From assembly GCA_017961235.1 (NCBI GenBank), contig JAGCXQ010000049.1, forward strand, positions 62,001 to 126,000: a stretch of 64,000 nt of DNA. The letters are read 5' to 3'. The first letter of the stretch is position 1. Every line of letters starts with the position of its first letter. The notes below the pieces were generated by a model. The model saw only the letters and a list, made by a program, of their open reading frames with translations. It was not told the origin of the DNA and ran no database searches. Source of the DNA: Clostridiales bacterium (GTDB taxonomy: Bacteria > Bacillota > Clostridia > Saccharofermentanales > Saccharofermentanaceae). Positions 35,311 through 44,435 of the stretch are shown piece by piece. The position numbers were made by a program, and so were the translations under genes.

Positions 35311-36005
35311 TGCTTAAGAATTGGAATGATCTTCCTGAATATATGAGAGTCCCGGAAGTTAAGCCATACTATGATTCCCTGAAGAAAAAAGGATTTCAGA
35401 GAGGCTGTAAGCGTGTTTTCGATGTTTTTACAGCAATCATCCTTTTGGTGCTTCTTGCACTTCCGATGATCATCATAGCTATTCTCATTAAGTGTGATAG
35501 CAAGGGACCTGTATTCTATCGCCAGGAACGTATCACCAGATACGGTAAGCATTATCGCATCCATAAGTTCAGAACAATGGTCAATAATGCAGATAAGATC
35601 GGTTCCGCGGTTACTGTCGGAAACGACAGCCGTATCACGAAGATCGGTTCGAAACTGCGCGGATGCCGACTGGATGAGCTTCCGCAGGTTCTTGATATCC
35701 TTAGTGGAAATATGAGTTTTGTAGGTACCCGTCCGGAAGCCGTTAAATATGTTGAGAAATATCAGCCGGAGTATTATGCCACTCTTTTGATGCCTGCTGG
35801 TATTACAAGTGAGGCATCGATCCGTTATAAAGATGAAGATAAGCTTTTAAACGAGGCTGACGATGTCGATAAAGTGTATCTTGAGAGAGTTCTCCCGGAC
35901 AAAATGAAGTGGAATCTTAAGAGTATCTCCGGTTTTTCATTTGGCGGTGACATTATGACCATGTTCCGTACAGTTGCTGCTGTTGCTGGAAAGGATTATC
36001 AGTAA
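35310..36005 (+). CDS. Initiating phospho-sugar transferase, PglC/WcaJ-C-terminal type
   Basis: A 231-residue monotopic membrane enzyme that moves a sugar-1-phosphate from a UDP-sugar to undecaprenyl phosphate, the first step of the repeat unit. It has a re-entrant hydrophobic helix at about 37-62 (VFDVFTAIILLVLLALPMII), the Arg/Lys-rich motif HKFRTMV, the catalytic Asp-Glu in RLDELPQVLDIL, and VGTRPE. This is the short PglC-like form without the extra WcaJ helices. The sugar specificity cannot be read from sequence. Confidence 0.92.
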   Translation: MLKNWNDLPEYMRVPEVKPYYDSLKKKGFQRGCKRVFDVFTAIILLVLLALPMIIIAILIKCDSKGPVFYRQERITRYGKHYRIHKFRTMVNNADKIGSAVTVGNDSRITKIGSKLRGCRLDELPQVLDILSGNMSFVGTRPEAVKYVEKYQPEYYATLLMPAGITSEASIRYKDEDKLLNEADDVDKVYLERVLPDKMKWNLKSISGFSFGGDIMTMFRTVAAVAGKDYQ

Positions 36006-36823
36006 TGACGAAATTCAGTGTTTTGATGTCCTTATACATGAAAGAAAAACCCGAGTATGCGCGAGAATGCTTCGAGAGTCTTTTAAGTCAGACGGTAAAA
36101 GCAGATGAATGGCTGATCGTTGAAGACGGTCCATTGACAGAGGATCTGTATGCACTTCTTGATGAATATGAGAAGAAATATCCGGGATTGATCAAGAGAG
36201 TCCCTCTTAAGCAGAATTCAGGACTCGGTCTTGCTCTTCGTGCTGGTGTTCCGGAGTGCACTTATGATCTCATTGCCAGAATGGATACCGATGATATTGC
36301 CAGAAAAGATCGTTTTGAGAAGCAGATAAGTGCTTTTGAAAAGGACCCGAAGATCGATATCTGCGGATCCCAGATCGATGAGTTTGAGACTTCTCCGGAA
36401 GTGATCGTGGCACATCGTACAGTACCGGTAACGCATGATGAGATCGTGCAATATCAGAAGAAGAGAGATGCTTTTAATCATATGACGGTCATGTATAAGA
36501 AAGAGGCTGTTTTAAAAGCAGGAAACTACGAGTCTTGTCCGCTTATGGAGGATACTTATCTGTGGGTGAGGATGATCCAAAGCGGCGCTAATTGCATGAA
36601 TATCGATGAGCCGCTCGTTTTTGCCAGGATCGGCCATGATATGTATGAGAGACGCGGTGGATGGAGTTACTTCAAGAAATACAGAACCGGCCGCAAGATG
36701 GTGAAAAAGACAGGTTTTATCAGCGGATGGGATTATCACAAGACGATCATTATCCAGTTCATCGTGGCCATGATGCCGGGAAAACTAAGAGGATTTGTAT
36801 TTAAGAAACTATTGCATAACTGA
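36005..36823 (+). CDS. Glycosyltransferase family 2
   Basis: A 272-residue GT-A fold enzyme: FSVLMSLYMKEKPEYARECF at the start, VEDGP for nucleotide binding, and the metal motif ARMDTDDIARKDRF (Asp-x-Asp-Asp). The later MEDTYLWVRM probably holds the base. It is cytoplasmic or membrane-associated, and probably adds the second sugar to the undecaprenyl-linked residue. It resembles small capsule GT2 enzymes (WaaE-like group). It overlaps the preceding stop by 1 nt (TAATG). Confidence 0.9.
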   Translation: MTKFSVLMSLYMKEKPEYARECFESLLSQTVKADEWLIVEDGPLTEDLYALLDEYEKKYPGLIKRVPLKQNSGLGLALRAGVPECTYDLIARMDTDDIARKDRFEKQISAFEKDPKIDICGSQIDEFETSPEVIVAHRTVPVTHDEIVQYQKKRDAFNHMTVMYKKEAVLKAGNYESCPLMEDTYLWVRMIQSGANCMNIDEPLVFARIGHDMYERRGGWSYFKKYRTGRKMVKKTGFISGWDYHKTIIIQFIVAMMPGKLRGFVFKKLLHN

Positions 36824-36835
36824 TAAAGGTGAAAG

Positions 36836-37717
36836 ATGAAATCCAGTAAACAGATATATTCTGAATATTTCAAAGAGTTCGAGATCAGTCCCGAGGAGAT
36901 CAAGGCGCTGCATGAAGCGCTGCTCGGAATGTATATCGATATTAAGACCGTATGTGATAAGCATAATATCAAGTGTATGCTGAGCGGCGGTACGCTTCTC
37001 GGTGCGATAAGACACAAGGGATTTATTCCATGGGATGATGATATCGACATTATGATGGTTCGTGAGGAATATGAGAAGTTTGCCAAGGTTTTTCCGGGCG
37101 AATTCTCGGATAAATACGAGCTTGTTCAGCCTCTTGATCCCGGTTATTTCAATAAACAGCCGAAGATCTTTAAGAAAGGCACGACGCTGGTAGAGATCCC
37201 GTTCGCAGGCGTGCATCAGCATGACAATCTATTCATCGATGTGTTTATTATCGAGAACTGTCCGGCTCCTGGTTTCAGAAGAAATTTCAGAGCTTTCCGG
37301 TATGACTTTGCTTTTAAGGCGTCAAGTGCATGTATTGACTATAAATATCCGTCTCCGGTCATCCTTGAGAAAGGGAAGACCTGCGAGGAAGTAAGAAAGT
37401 ACTACAAAATGCGAAGAAGACTCGGATTCATCTTCTCTCATCTGGGTGGCATGAGGTTTTATTTGAAAAAATGTGATAAACTAGGAAGGTATCCGAAAAA
37501 GACGGGATGGCTTGCTGTTCCATCTGCGATCAGTTATAAACGGGAGATCCTGCCGGATAAGGTTTTTACTGAGTTATCGCAGGGTGAGTTTGAAGGCCTT
37601 ACTGTTACTATACCGGCAGATTACGATCAGTATCTGACGAATCTTTACAGGGATTATATGACGATCCCTCCGGAAAACAAAAGGGAAACACACTATGCCA
37701 GTAAAATGGTATTGTGA
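36836..37717 (+). CDS. LicD-family phosphotransferase
   Basis: A 293-residue nucleotidyltransferase-fold protein with the LicD signature: LSGGTLLGAIRHKGFIPW followed by the acidic DDDIDIMM (residues 49-74). LicD enzymes transfer phosphocholine or a polyol phosphate from a CDP-activated donor onto a glycan; the human relatives fukutin and FKRP transfer ribitol phosphate. The next gene encodes an IspD-like cytidylyltransferase, so a CDP-linked polyol such as ribitol is a likely donor. GAAAGGTGAAAG serves as the ribosome-binding region. Confidence 0.9.
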   Translation: MKSSKQIYSEYFKEFEISPEEIKALHEALLGMYIDIKTVCDKHNIKCMLSGGTLLGAIRHKGFIPWDDDIDIMMVREEYEKFAKVFPGEFSDKYELVQPLDPGYFNKQPKIFKKGTTLVEIPFAGVHQHDNLFIDVFIIENCPAPGFRRNFRAFRYDFAFKASSACIDYKYPSPVILEKGKTCEEVRKYYKMRRRLGFIFSHLGGMRFYLKKCDKLGRYPKKTGWLAVPSAISYKREILPDKVFTELSQGEFEGLTVTIPADYDQYLTNLYRDYMTIPPENKRETHYASKMVL

Positions 37718-37735
37718 TCAAGTGGGAGATATAGT

Positions 37736-38452
37736 ATGGCGAATATTGCACTGATTATAGCCGGTGGCTCCGGAAACAGAATGCATCAGGATATTCCGAA
37801 GCAGTTCCTGACGGTCAATGAAAGACCTGTAATTATTTATACGCTCGAGGCTTTTGAGAAACACCCGGAGATCGATGCGATCGGTGTTGTTTGTATCGAG
37901 GGCTGGGAGCAGGTGCTTCAGGCGTATGCCAAACAGTTTAATATTTCCAAGTTAAAGTATATTGCTCCTGGTGGATCAAATGGCCAGGGTTCTATCCGTA
38001 ATGGTCTTTTCGAGCTCGAAAAGCACTGTTCGCCTGATGATCTTGTTCTTATTCATGATGCGATCCGTCCGATGGTTTCGGCGGAGATCATTTCCGACAA
38101 CATTCGTGTTGCGAAGAAGAACGGTAATGCGATCACTGTCATTCCTTGTGCGGAGGCGATGCTTCAGACGGAAGATGGTGAAATCTCCACCGGAACATAC
38201 CCGCGTGATTCGTTAAAGAGAACTCAGACACCGCAGGCTTTCCGTCTCGGAGATATCTGCCAGCTCCATCGTGATGCACTGGAGAAGGGAATCACGAATT
38301 CCGTTGCTTCCTGCACGCTTATGATCGAGATGGGAAATCAGGTGTATTTTTCTTCCGGTTCTGAGAAGAACATCAAGCTTACGACAGTTGAGGATATAGA
38401 CATTTTCAAGGCGCTCCTTGCAGCTTCCAGATCTGACTGGCTCAAAGAGTAA
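37736..38452 (+). CDS. IspD/TarI-like cytidylyltransferase
   Basis: A 238-residue CTP-dependent transferase: IIAGGSGNRMHQDIPKQF at the start, APGGSNGQGSIRNGL, HDAIRPMVS, TQTPQAF and a C-terminal KLTTVEDI. It would make a CDP-alditol from an alditol phosphate. The same family includes IspD of the MEP isoprenoid route, but the position between licD and a sugar-nucleotide SDR in a capsule locus points to CDP-ribitol or another CDP-polyol. There is no TarJ-type dehydrogenase beside it. Confidence 0.88.
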   Translation: MANIALIIAGGSGNRMHQDIPKQFLTVNERPVIIYTLEAFEKHPEIDAIGVVCIEGWEQVLQAYAKQFNISKLKYIAPGGSNGQGSIRNGLFELEKHCSPDDLVLIHDAIRPMVSAEIISDNIRVAKKNGNAITVIPCAEAMLQTEDGEISTGTYPRDSLKRTQTPQAFRLGDICQLHRDALEKGITNSVASCTLMIEMGNQVYFSSGSEKNIKLTTVEDIDIFKALLAASRSDWLKE

Positions 38453-38460
38453 GGTGGATT

Positions 38461-39522
38461 ATGCTGTTTCAGAATAAGCAATGGCAAAATGATATAGATT
38501 TAGTGCTGCCAGTTTTCGAGGAACTTTCCTCGGAAGAAGGCAGTTCGTTTTTCATTACCGGAGCGACAGGCCTGATCGGTACGGCTATCGTTCATGCGCT
38601 GCTTCGTTTTAACGATAAATACGGAACCGGTTTTCAGATCATCGCGACCGGAAGAAATGAAAAGTCACTTTCTGATCGTTTCTCTGACTGCAGGGAAAGA
38701 GAAGATCTGATCCTGGCTGTTTTTGATGCGGAAAAGCCGTCGATCGAGCCCTCGATGAAGATCGACTATATCATTCATGCTGCCAGTAATGCTTCTCCGA
38801 AGGCGATCATTGAAAGCCCGGTCGAGACTTTGATGGGAAATATCGGAGGTCTTTCTTATCTGCTTTCCTATGCGAAGGAAAACGCGGTAAAGAGAGTGCT
38901 TTTTGTATCCAGTTCGGAAGTCTATGGACGTAAAGATCAAAGTACCCCGTCACTGGAGACGGAGTATGGTTTTATCGACCCTCTGAATCCTCGCAATGCT
39001 TACTCCTACGGGAAATGTGCAGCTGAGACACTCTGTGTTTCTTTCCTGCAGGAATATGGTGTGGATTCCGTGATCGTACGTCCCGGACATATCTTCGGAC
39101 CCACATGTTCGCAAAAGGATGTGAGAGTCTCCTCCGCCTGGGCATATGACTGTGCTTCTCAAAAGGATATCGTCATGAAGAGTGCCGGCTCGCAGATCAG
39201 GAGCTACTGCTACTGTCTGGACTGTGCATCCGCCATTCTTAAAGTCCTTGTAAAAGGCGAGAAGGGGCAGGCTTATAATATCTCTAACCGGAATTCCATC
39301 ATGAGTATCAGAAAACTTGCGGAGATCATGACATCTCATGCCGGTGTCAGACTTGTCACGGATATTCCGTCAGAAGCTGAGGCGAAAGCATTTAATCCTA
39401 TGGAGAATTCTTCGCTTGATAGCACAAAACTCGAAAACCTCGGCTGGAAAGGTGCTTTTGATGCGGAAACAGGTGTGAAGCATACGATCGATATTCTTAG
39501 GGAGGTGAGTGCGCTTGAGTAA
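38461..39522 (+). CDS. Extended SDR, NAD-dependent sugar-nucleotide epimerase/dehydratase
   Basis: A 353-residue Rossmann enzyme with TGATGLIG at 33-40, an IDYIIHAASNASP cofactor region, the Ser of FVSSSEVYGR, the catalytic YSYGK (Tyr-x3-Lys), and RPGHIFGPTCS. About 25 extra residues precede the Rossmann start. It resembles UDP-glucuronate decarboxylase-like and CDP-sugar SDRs seen beside IspD and LicD genes. Its substrate is unknown; it may modify the CDP-linked group or a UDP-sugar. Confidence 0.85.
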   Translation: MLFQNKQWQNDIDLVLPVFEELSSEEGSSFFITGATGLIGTAIVHALLRFNDKYGTGFQIIATGRNEKSLSDRFSDCREREDLILAVFDAEKPSIEPSMKIDYIIHAASNASPKAIIESPVETLMGNIGGLSYLLSYAKENAVKRVLFVSSSEVYGRKDQSTPSLETEYGFIDPLNPRNAYSYGKCAAETLCVSFLQEYGVDSVIVRPGHIFGPTCSQKDVRVSSAWAYDCASQKDIVMKSAGSQIRSYCYCLDCASAILKVLVKGEKGQAYNISNRNSIMSIRKLAEIMTSHAGVRLVTDIPSEAEAKAFNPMENSSLDSTKLENLGWKGAFDAETGVKHTIDILREVSALE

Positions 39523-40654
39523 CAAGGCTCCGTCACTTCTTAAGGATTCCTGCTATTTCTGTACCTCGACTTACCAGCTATTCTCGATCCTTTCGCTGGC
39601 CATCAGCCGTAAAGAAAAGGCAGATCTATATATTGATCCGCAGTTTAAAGATGCTGAGATATTTGCACAGCGGATCGAGTTGCTTGGTATCTTTGACAGT
39701 GTCTTTATTATCGATTCGAAAAAGATCTACAGTAAGTATATCTCCCGTGAGAGCGGTCTTATTAACCATCTGCAGATCGCACGCACATATTTCCATGTAA
39801 ACAGCATCTCTAAGATCATTGATTGCAATAATGCTTCATATAAAAACATCTTCGTGTCTTCACGCGCTTTTATCCCGCGTCTTTATATACTGAGCTGTTA
39901 TAAGAAAAAAATGGATGTGAAAGTCTATTATTTTGATGATGGAGTAGGAAGCTACTACGGAAACAGCGCTCTTAACCCGAGCAAGGCCGATGGAATGGTG
40001 AGAAAAGTGCTTTTCGGGAAGAAGGCACTTGATTTTGATCAGGACCGTTATCTTATGTGCCCGGAGATGTATAAGAAGATCAATGGTGAAACACCTTATC
40101 AGGTACTGGGGATCGACCGTTTCTTCGATCATCCGGAATATTCGGATTATCTTGATAAAGTATTTGTTCCCGGAAAAGATGTCGGGCTTTCCGAATCAGC
40201 AGTCATTCTGGAGGAGATCTCTGACACGTTTGGAAAGAAACTCGATGATCTGAATGCGCTGTATCAATATACGCTGGAAGCATTCGGTCCGGATGATCTT
40301 CTGATGAAGAGACATCCGAGAAGCAAAGATGAGAAACGGAAAGGATTTAGGTATTATCAGAAGTCGGAACTGCCTTTCGAGATCCTTTGCATCAGGAATG
40401 ATATGAATAAGAAGGTACTCATCTCTGTTGGAAGCACCGCGCTTTCAACTCCGAAGATGATCACGGGGCAGGAGCCATATGTCATTCTGCTTTATAAGTT
40501 CATTCAGAATGAAGGCATGAATCAGGAACCACTGGATCATTTCTTTATGGCACTGAAAGAGTCATATGGGAACCCGGATAAAGTAATGATGCCGGCATCT
40601 TTTGATGAGTATAAGGAATGTGTTGAGAAGATACTTGGAGAGATACGCCGATGA
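39515..40654 (+). CDS. Sialyltransferase-superfamily glycosyltransferase (GT52/polysialyltransferase-like)
   Basis: A 379-residue protein showing the three motif sites of bacterial sialyltransferases: the D/E-D/E-G motif in YYFDDGVGSYYG (141-143), the HP motif in LLMKRHPRSK (267-268), and a Ser-rich block SVGSTALS (304-311). These enzymes use a CMP-activated nonulosonic acid, which the second half of this locus appears to make. No membrane segment is seen. GTG 39509 is too close to GGAGGTGA at 39501-39508, so TTG 39515 is preferred; it overlaps the SDR stop. Confidence 0.75.
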   Translation: MSNKAPSLLKDSCYFCTSTYQLFSILSLAISRKEKADLYIDPQFKDAEIFAQRIELLGIFDSVFIIDSKKIYSKYISRESGLINHLQIARTYFHVNSISKIIDCNNASYKNIFVSSRAFIPRLYILSCYKKKMDVKVYYFDDGVGSYYGNSALNPSKADGMVRKVLFGKKALDFDQDRYLMCPEMYKKINGETPYQVLGIDRFFDHPEYSDYLDKVFVPGKDVGLSESAVILEEISDTFGKKLDDLNALYQYTLEAFGPDDLLMKRHPRSKDEKRKGFRYYQKSELPFEILCIRNDMNKKVLISVGSTALSTPKMITGQEPYVILLYKFIQNEGMNQEPLDHFFMALKESYGNPDKVMMPASFDEYKECVEKILGEIRR

Positions 40655-41781
40655 GTGAATCATTTAATGTGAAAAATCAGATAATAACACTCGCCGGATG
40701 TCTGTATTTTGTGGCGATGACATTGCTGACGCAAAATGACTCTATGCCGTTGCAGCTCTTCTGGTATGCATCGATCCTTTTCGGTGCCGTTGTCACATGT
40801 GTTGTAAATCTGCATATGTTCAGGAGAAATGTTGTTTTATTCCTTCTGATGTTCGCTGCTACCGGTGTTGCCAACCATTTTCTGGTCGGCTCGATCTCGA
40901 TAAAACCGTTCGCGCTGATGTTCATTCAGTTCTTTATAGCGCTTCTTTTCCTGAATAAACGGTTTGATTATAAGGCACTTCTGGCCATCATACTTTTAAA
41001 CGGCGGCATCATAATGCTGAAGTTTATGACGGTCGGATTCTGGGGAGATCTTTATATCAATTCATCAAATAACTTCGTTTCGGTCTATATGCTGTATCCG
41101 ACCGTTTTGTATTACTCTATCGCAGAATCACGTAATGAAAAGCCCTATTTCTGGCCGGTTGCTTTTCTGTGGATCATGAGTCTTTTGTCTCGTGGACGTG
41201 GCGGTATTATCGCTTCGACATTCCTGTTTGTCGGCATATTCTATGTGATGTACAGAAAGAAAAAGCGCGATGTTCGTGCTCTGTTCCTTATCATCTTCTT
41301 TATTTTTGTGGCAGCTGTGGCTGTCAATATTGACAGGATCATCAATATGATCGACAGCTCCATGATATCCGAGACATTCCGTGACCGTGGTATGAACAGT
41401 TCACGTATGTACCTTTGGAAGGACTATCTCAAACTTGCATTTTCTGAGAAGAAGTATCTGATCTTCGGTGCGGATATTCATAAGACGCTTTCCTGGGAGA
41501 GATATGTAGGAAACTCCCATAACAGTTATATCAATATTCACACATATAATGGTCTTATCTGTTTCGTTTATGTGATGGCGATTCTGGTGAAGAATACAAT
41601 TCAATCTATCCGGTATAAAAGACCATTCTACTTTTTCTGCCTTGCCACGCTGCTTTTTAGGGCGTTTACCGATAATGTGTTCTGGATGACATATGGAACG
41701 GTGACTCTGTTCGTTATGCTGTTCCTGTTTTCTGTTCCGGAGAAAATCACGAAGAATAAAGAGGTTAAAGAACTGAACTGA
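40651..41781 (+). CDS. O-antigen polymerase/ligase-like membrane protein, probable Wzy
   Basis: A 376-residue protein with about ten hydrophobic helices and the layout of Wzy: a large outer loop around 250-290 (RDRGMNSSRMYLWKDYLKL, then SWERYVGNSHNSYINI) with HNSY, which is typical of O-antigen polymerases and ligases, and RGRGG near 185. It would polymerise lipid-linked repeat units on the outer face of the membrane. It overlaps the preceding gene by ATGA and is 1 nt from the flippase gene. Confidence 0.85.
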   Translation: MSESFNVKNQIITLAGCLYFVAMTLLTQNDSMPLQLFWYASILFGAVVTCVVNLHMFRRNVVLFLLMFAATGVANHFLVGSISIKPFALMFIQFFIALLFLNKRFDYKALLAIILLNGGIIMLKFMTVGFWGDLYINSSNNFVSVYMLYPTVLYYSIAESRNEKPYFWPVAFLWIMSLLSRGRGGIIASTFLFVGIFYVMYRKKKRDVRALFLIIFFIFVAAVAVNIDRIINMIDSSMISETFRDRGMNSSRMYLWKDYLKLAFSEKKYLIFGADIHKTLSWERYVGNSHNSYINIHTYNGLICFVYVMAILVKNTIQSIRYKRPFYFFCLATLLFRAFTDNVFWMTYGTVTLFVMLFLFSVPEKITKNKEVKELN

Positions 41782-41782
41782 T

Positions 41783-43213
41783 ATGAGTAGCAATAAGATT
41801 GAAGGAAAAGCACTGAAAGCCGGTGCCTGGTACACGATCTCCAACTTCCTGATGAGAAGTATCGGTATCATTACGACTCCGATCTTCGGAAATCTCCTTA
41901 CCAGAGGGGAATTCGGCGCATATAATAACTTTACTACATGGCTCGGCATCTTAACGATATGTATCACTCTGAATCTTGACAGTACATTTATCAGCGCCAG
42001 ATATGATTTTGAAGATACATTCGATGAGTATATTCTCTCGGTTTTAGGACTGAGTACGATCTCCTCAATAGTTTCCATATTTGTTCTGAATCTTATTTTC
42101 CCGCTAGTTCAGCCGATCCTGCATATTGACCGGTTTTTCCTGAACTGTATCCTGGTATATCTTGTATTCCTTCCTGCGGTGAATATGTTTCAGGCAAGGG
42201 AAAGATACTATTACAAGTATAAAATGTCCGTCGTCCTGAGCTTCATTGTTTCGATCGGAACTGCGCTTCTTTCTGTATTGCTGGTTGTCAATATGGATGA
42301 CCGTTTGACCGGACGAGTCATCGGAAGTGTCATTCCGACGATCATTGTCGGTATCGTGCTTTATATAGTCATCATGAATCTCGGCGGAAGATCATTCAAA
42401 AGAAAATATTGGAAATATGCGATTAAGGTCTGCCTGCCGTTCATTCCGCATCTGCTTTCTATGTCTCTTCTTAATTCCATGGATAAGTCGATGATAACGA
42501 ATATCTGTGGGGAAGAGGCCAATGGACTATATAGTATGGCATATACGTGCGGGTCTCTGGTCTCCATACTGATTATTTCTCTGAACTCTGCCTTTGCTCC
42601 CTGGCTCGGCCAGAAACTTCACGAGAAGAACTATGCAGATGTTCGTGCTTTTTCAAAGAAGTACATTCTCATCTTTGTTGCAATAGCGATCCTGATGATG
42701 TTCTTTGCCCCGGAGATCCTGTTTATTATCGGTGGTGGCCCGAAGTATCTGGATTCTCTTTATGTTATGCCGCCGGTCGCCTGCGGATGTATCTTCCAGT
42801 TTATGTACACGATGTTCGTAAACGTTGAGCAGTTTTCAAAGAAGACGGTTGCTATGGCGATCGCAAGCGCATCGGCTGCACTGTTGAATTTTGTCCTGAA
42901 TATGATATTTATCCCTCAATATGGATATATCGCAGCGGCCTATACAACACTTGCCGGGTTTGCCTGGCTTCTTGCAGCGCATATGCTGATCGTTCGTTTT
43001 TATAAGATGAATGAGGTATATCCGTATAAACTGATCGCACTTGTAGCCGTAGTATCGATTTCAATCACCATTGTGATCAATCAACTGTACGATTTTCCGG
43101 TGCTCAGATGCATTTTGGGAGGAATTTATTCGGTATGTCTGTTGTGTGTTATTATAAAGTATAAAGATCAACTCATTCAGGTGTTAAAAAGAGGAAAGAA
43201 GAAAAATGTTTAA
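41783..43213 (+). CDS. Wzx-type polysaccharide flippase (MOP superfamily)
   Basis: A 476-residue protein with 12-14 membrane helices. It starts with KIEGKALKAGAWYTISNFLMRSIG and has the TTPIFGNLLTRGEFG segment shared by Wzx and related exporters, plus basic residues in the helices. It would flip the undecaprenyl-linked repeat unit outward. Next to the Wzy candidate it makes this a Wzx/Wzy-type locus. It overlaps the next gene by 8 nt. Confidence 0.92.
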   Translation: MSSNKIEGKALKAGAWYTISNFLMRSIGIITTPIFGNLLTRGEFGAYNNFTTWLGILTICITLNLDSTFISARYDFEDTFDEYILSVLGLSTISSIVSIFVLNLIFPLVQPILHIDRFFLNCILVYLVFLPAVNMFQARERYYYKYKMSVVLSFIVSIGTALLSVLLVVNMDDRLTGRVIGSVIPTIIVGIVLYIVIMNLGGRSFKRKYWKYAIKVCLPFIPHLLSMSLLNSMDKSMITNICGEEANGLYSMAYTCGSLVSILIISLNSAFAPWLGQKLHEKNYADVRAFSKKYILIFVAIAILMMFFAPEILFIIGGGPKYLDSLYVMPPVACGCIFQFMYTMFVNVEQFSKKTVAMAIASASAALLNFVLNMIFIPQYGYIAAAYTTLAGFAWLLAAHMLIVRFYKMNEVYPYKLIALVAVVSISITIVINQLYDFPVLRCILGGIYSVCLLCVIIKYKDQLIQVLKRGKKKNV

Positions 43214-44414
43214 TCTTGAGAGTTTTATAGGTAAATATGTCACGCATAGAGAGAAATCTATGTTTTTGAATGACATTAACAAAAATAAGGATGAATTGTC
43301 AAAGAAGATAAAAGGGAAGAGCGTACTTGTTATCGGTGGGGCCGGTAGTATCGGTTCCTCCTTTATCAAGGCAATTCTTCCTTTTGAACCGGCATCGCTC
43401 GTTGTCGTTGATATTAATGAGAATGCACTGGCCGAACTGACACGTGACCTTCGTTCCACGCCAGGTATGTATGTGCCTGAGGATTATATTCCGTATCCGA
43501 TGGATTTTGCCTCTCCGGTATTTGAGAAAATGTTCAGGGAGCGCGGCGGATTTGATATCGTCGGTAATTTCTCCGCTCATAAGCATGTCCGCTCCGAGAA
43601 AGATATCCATTCTGTTGAAGCATTGATCCAGAATAACGTCATTCATGCGAAGGGGCTTCTGGATCTTCTTTCCGAGTATGCTCCTGAAGAATATTTCTGT
43701 GTATCTACTGATAAGGCAGCAAATCCGGTAAATATCATGGGTGCATCGAAGAGAATCATGGAAGATCTGATCTTCAGTTATTCTGACCGTTTCCCGGTCA
43801 AGACGGCACGTTTTGCCAATGTGGCTTTCTCCAACGGTTCGCTTCCGGCAGGATGTCTGGCTCGTCTTTCTAAACTTCAGCCGATCTCTGCTCCATCTGA
43901 TGTTCGCAGGTATTTTGTATCTCCGGAAGAATCCGGTCAGATCTGTATGCTTTCATGTATGCTCGGTGAAAACCGCGCGATCTTCTTCCCGAAGCTGAAA
44001 GAAGCGCAGATGATGACTTTTGATGCCATTGCTACCGCATTGATTGAAGAGCATGGTTATACAGTACTAAAGTGTGATTCTGACGCTGAGGCGATCGAGA
44101 AGTCTAAAGCTTTGAAAGAAGGTTCTACCGAATATCCGGTTCACTATTCGATCTCGGATACATCCGGTGAGAAAGCCTATGAGGAGTTTGTTACAGATAC
44201 GGAGACCGCAGATATGGACCGTTTTGAAGCTCTTGGTGTGATTACAGGCAAGGCAATTCCGGATCAGTCTTCCGTTCTTAAACTCTGCTCGGATCTGAAT
44301 AGTGCTTTTGAACAGGAATCTACTACCAAAGCGCAGATCGTCGATATTATGAAGGACTATCTGCCGAACTTCCAGCATATTGAGACCGGAAAGAGTCTCG
44401 ACAGCAAAATGTGA
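43206..44414 (+). CDS. legB: CapD/LegB-type nucleotide-HexNAc 4,6-dehydratase
   Basis: A 402-residue short CapD-like SDR. The cofactor motif is VIGGAGSIGSSF (44-50), the substrate region is FSAHKHVRSEKD, and the active site is STDKAANPVNIMGASKRIMED, where Met replaces Tyr as usual in this family. It would make the 4-keto-6-deoxy intermediate from GDP- or UDP-GlcNAc. Directly followed by a LegC-type aminotransferase and a PtmE-like guanylyltransferase, it fits LegB of the legionaminic acid route. About 70 extra C-terminal residues are poorly conserved in character. Confidence 0.85.
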   Translation: MFNLESFIGKYVTHREKSMFLNDINKNKDELSKKIKGKSVLVIGGAGSIGSSFIKAILPFEPASLVVVDINENALAELTRDLRSTPGMYVPEDYIPYPMDFASPVFEKMFRERGGFDIVGNFSAHKHVRSEKDIHSVEALIQNNVIHAKGLLDLLSEYAPEEYFCVSTDKAANPVNIMGASKRIMEDLIFSYSDRFPVKTARFANVAFSNGSLPAGCLARLSKLQPISAPSDVRRYFVSPEESGQICMLSCMLGENRAIFFPKLKEAQMMTFDAIATALIEEHGYTVLKCDSDAEAIEKSKALKEGSTEYPVHYSISDTSGEKAYEEFVTDTETADMDRFEALGVITGKAIPDQSSVLKLCSDLNSAFEQESTTKAQIVDIMKDYLPNFQHIETGKSLDSKM

Positions 44415-44435
44415 TTGAGAAAGGACCTATCTTAT

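Noticed and set aside
37736..38452. IspD of the isoprenoid (MEP) pathway.
   Set aside because: It lies between licD and an SDR in a polysaccharide operon with no other MEP gene; a CDP-polyol role is more likely, though not proven.
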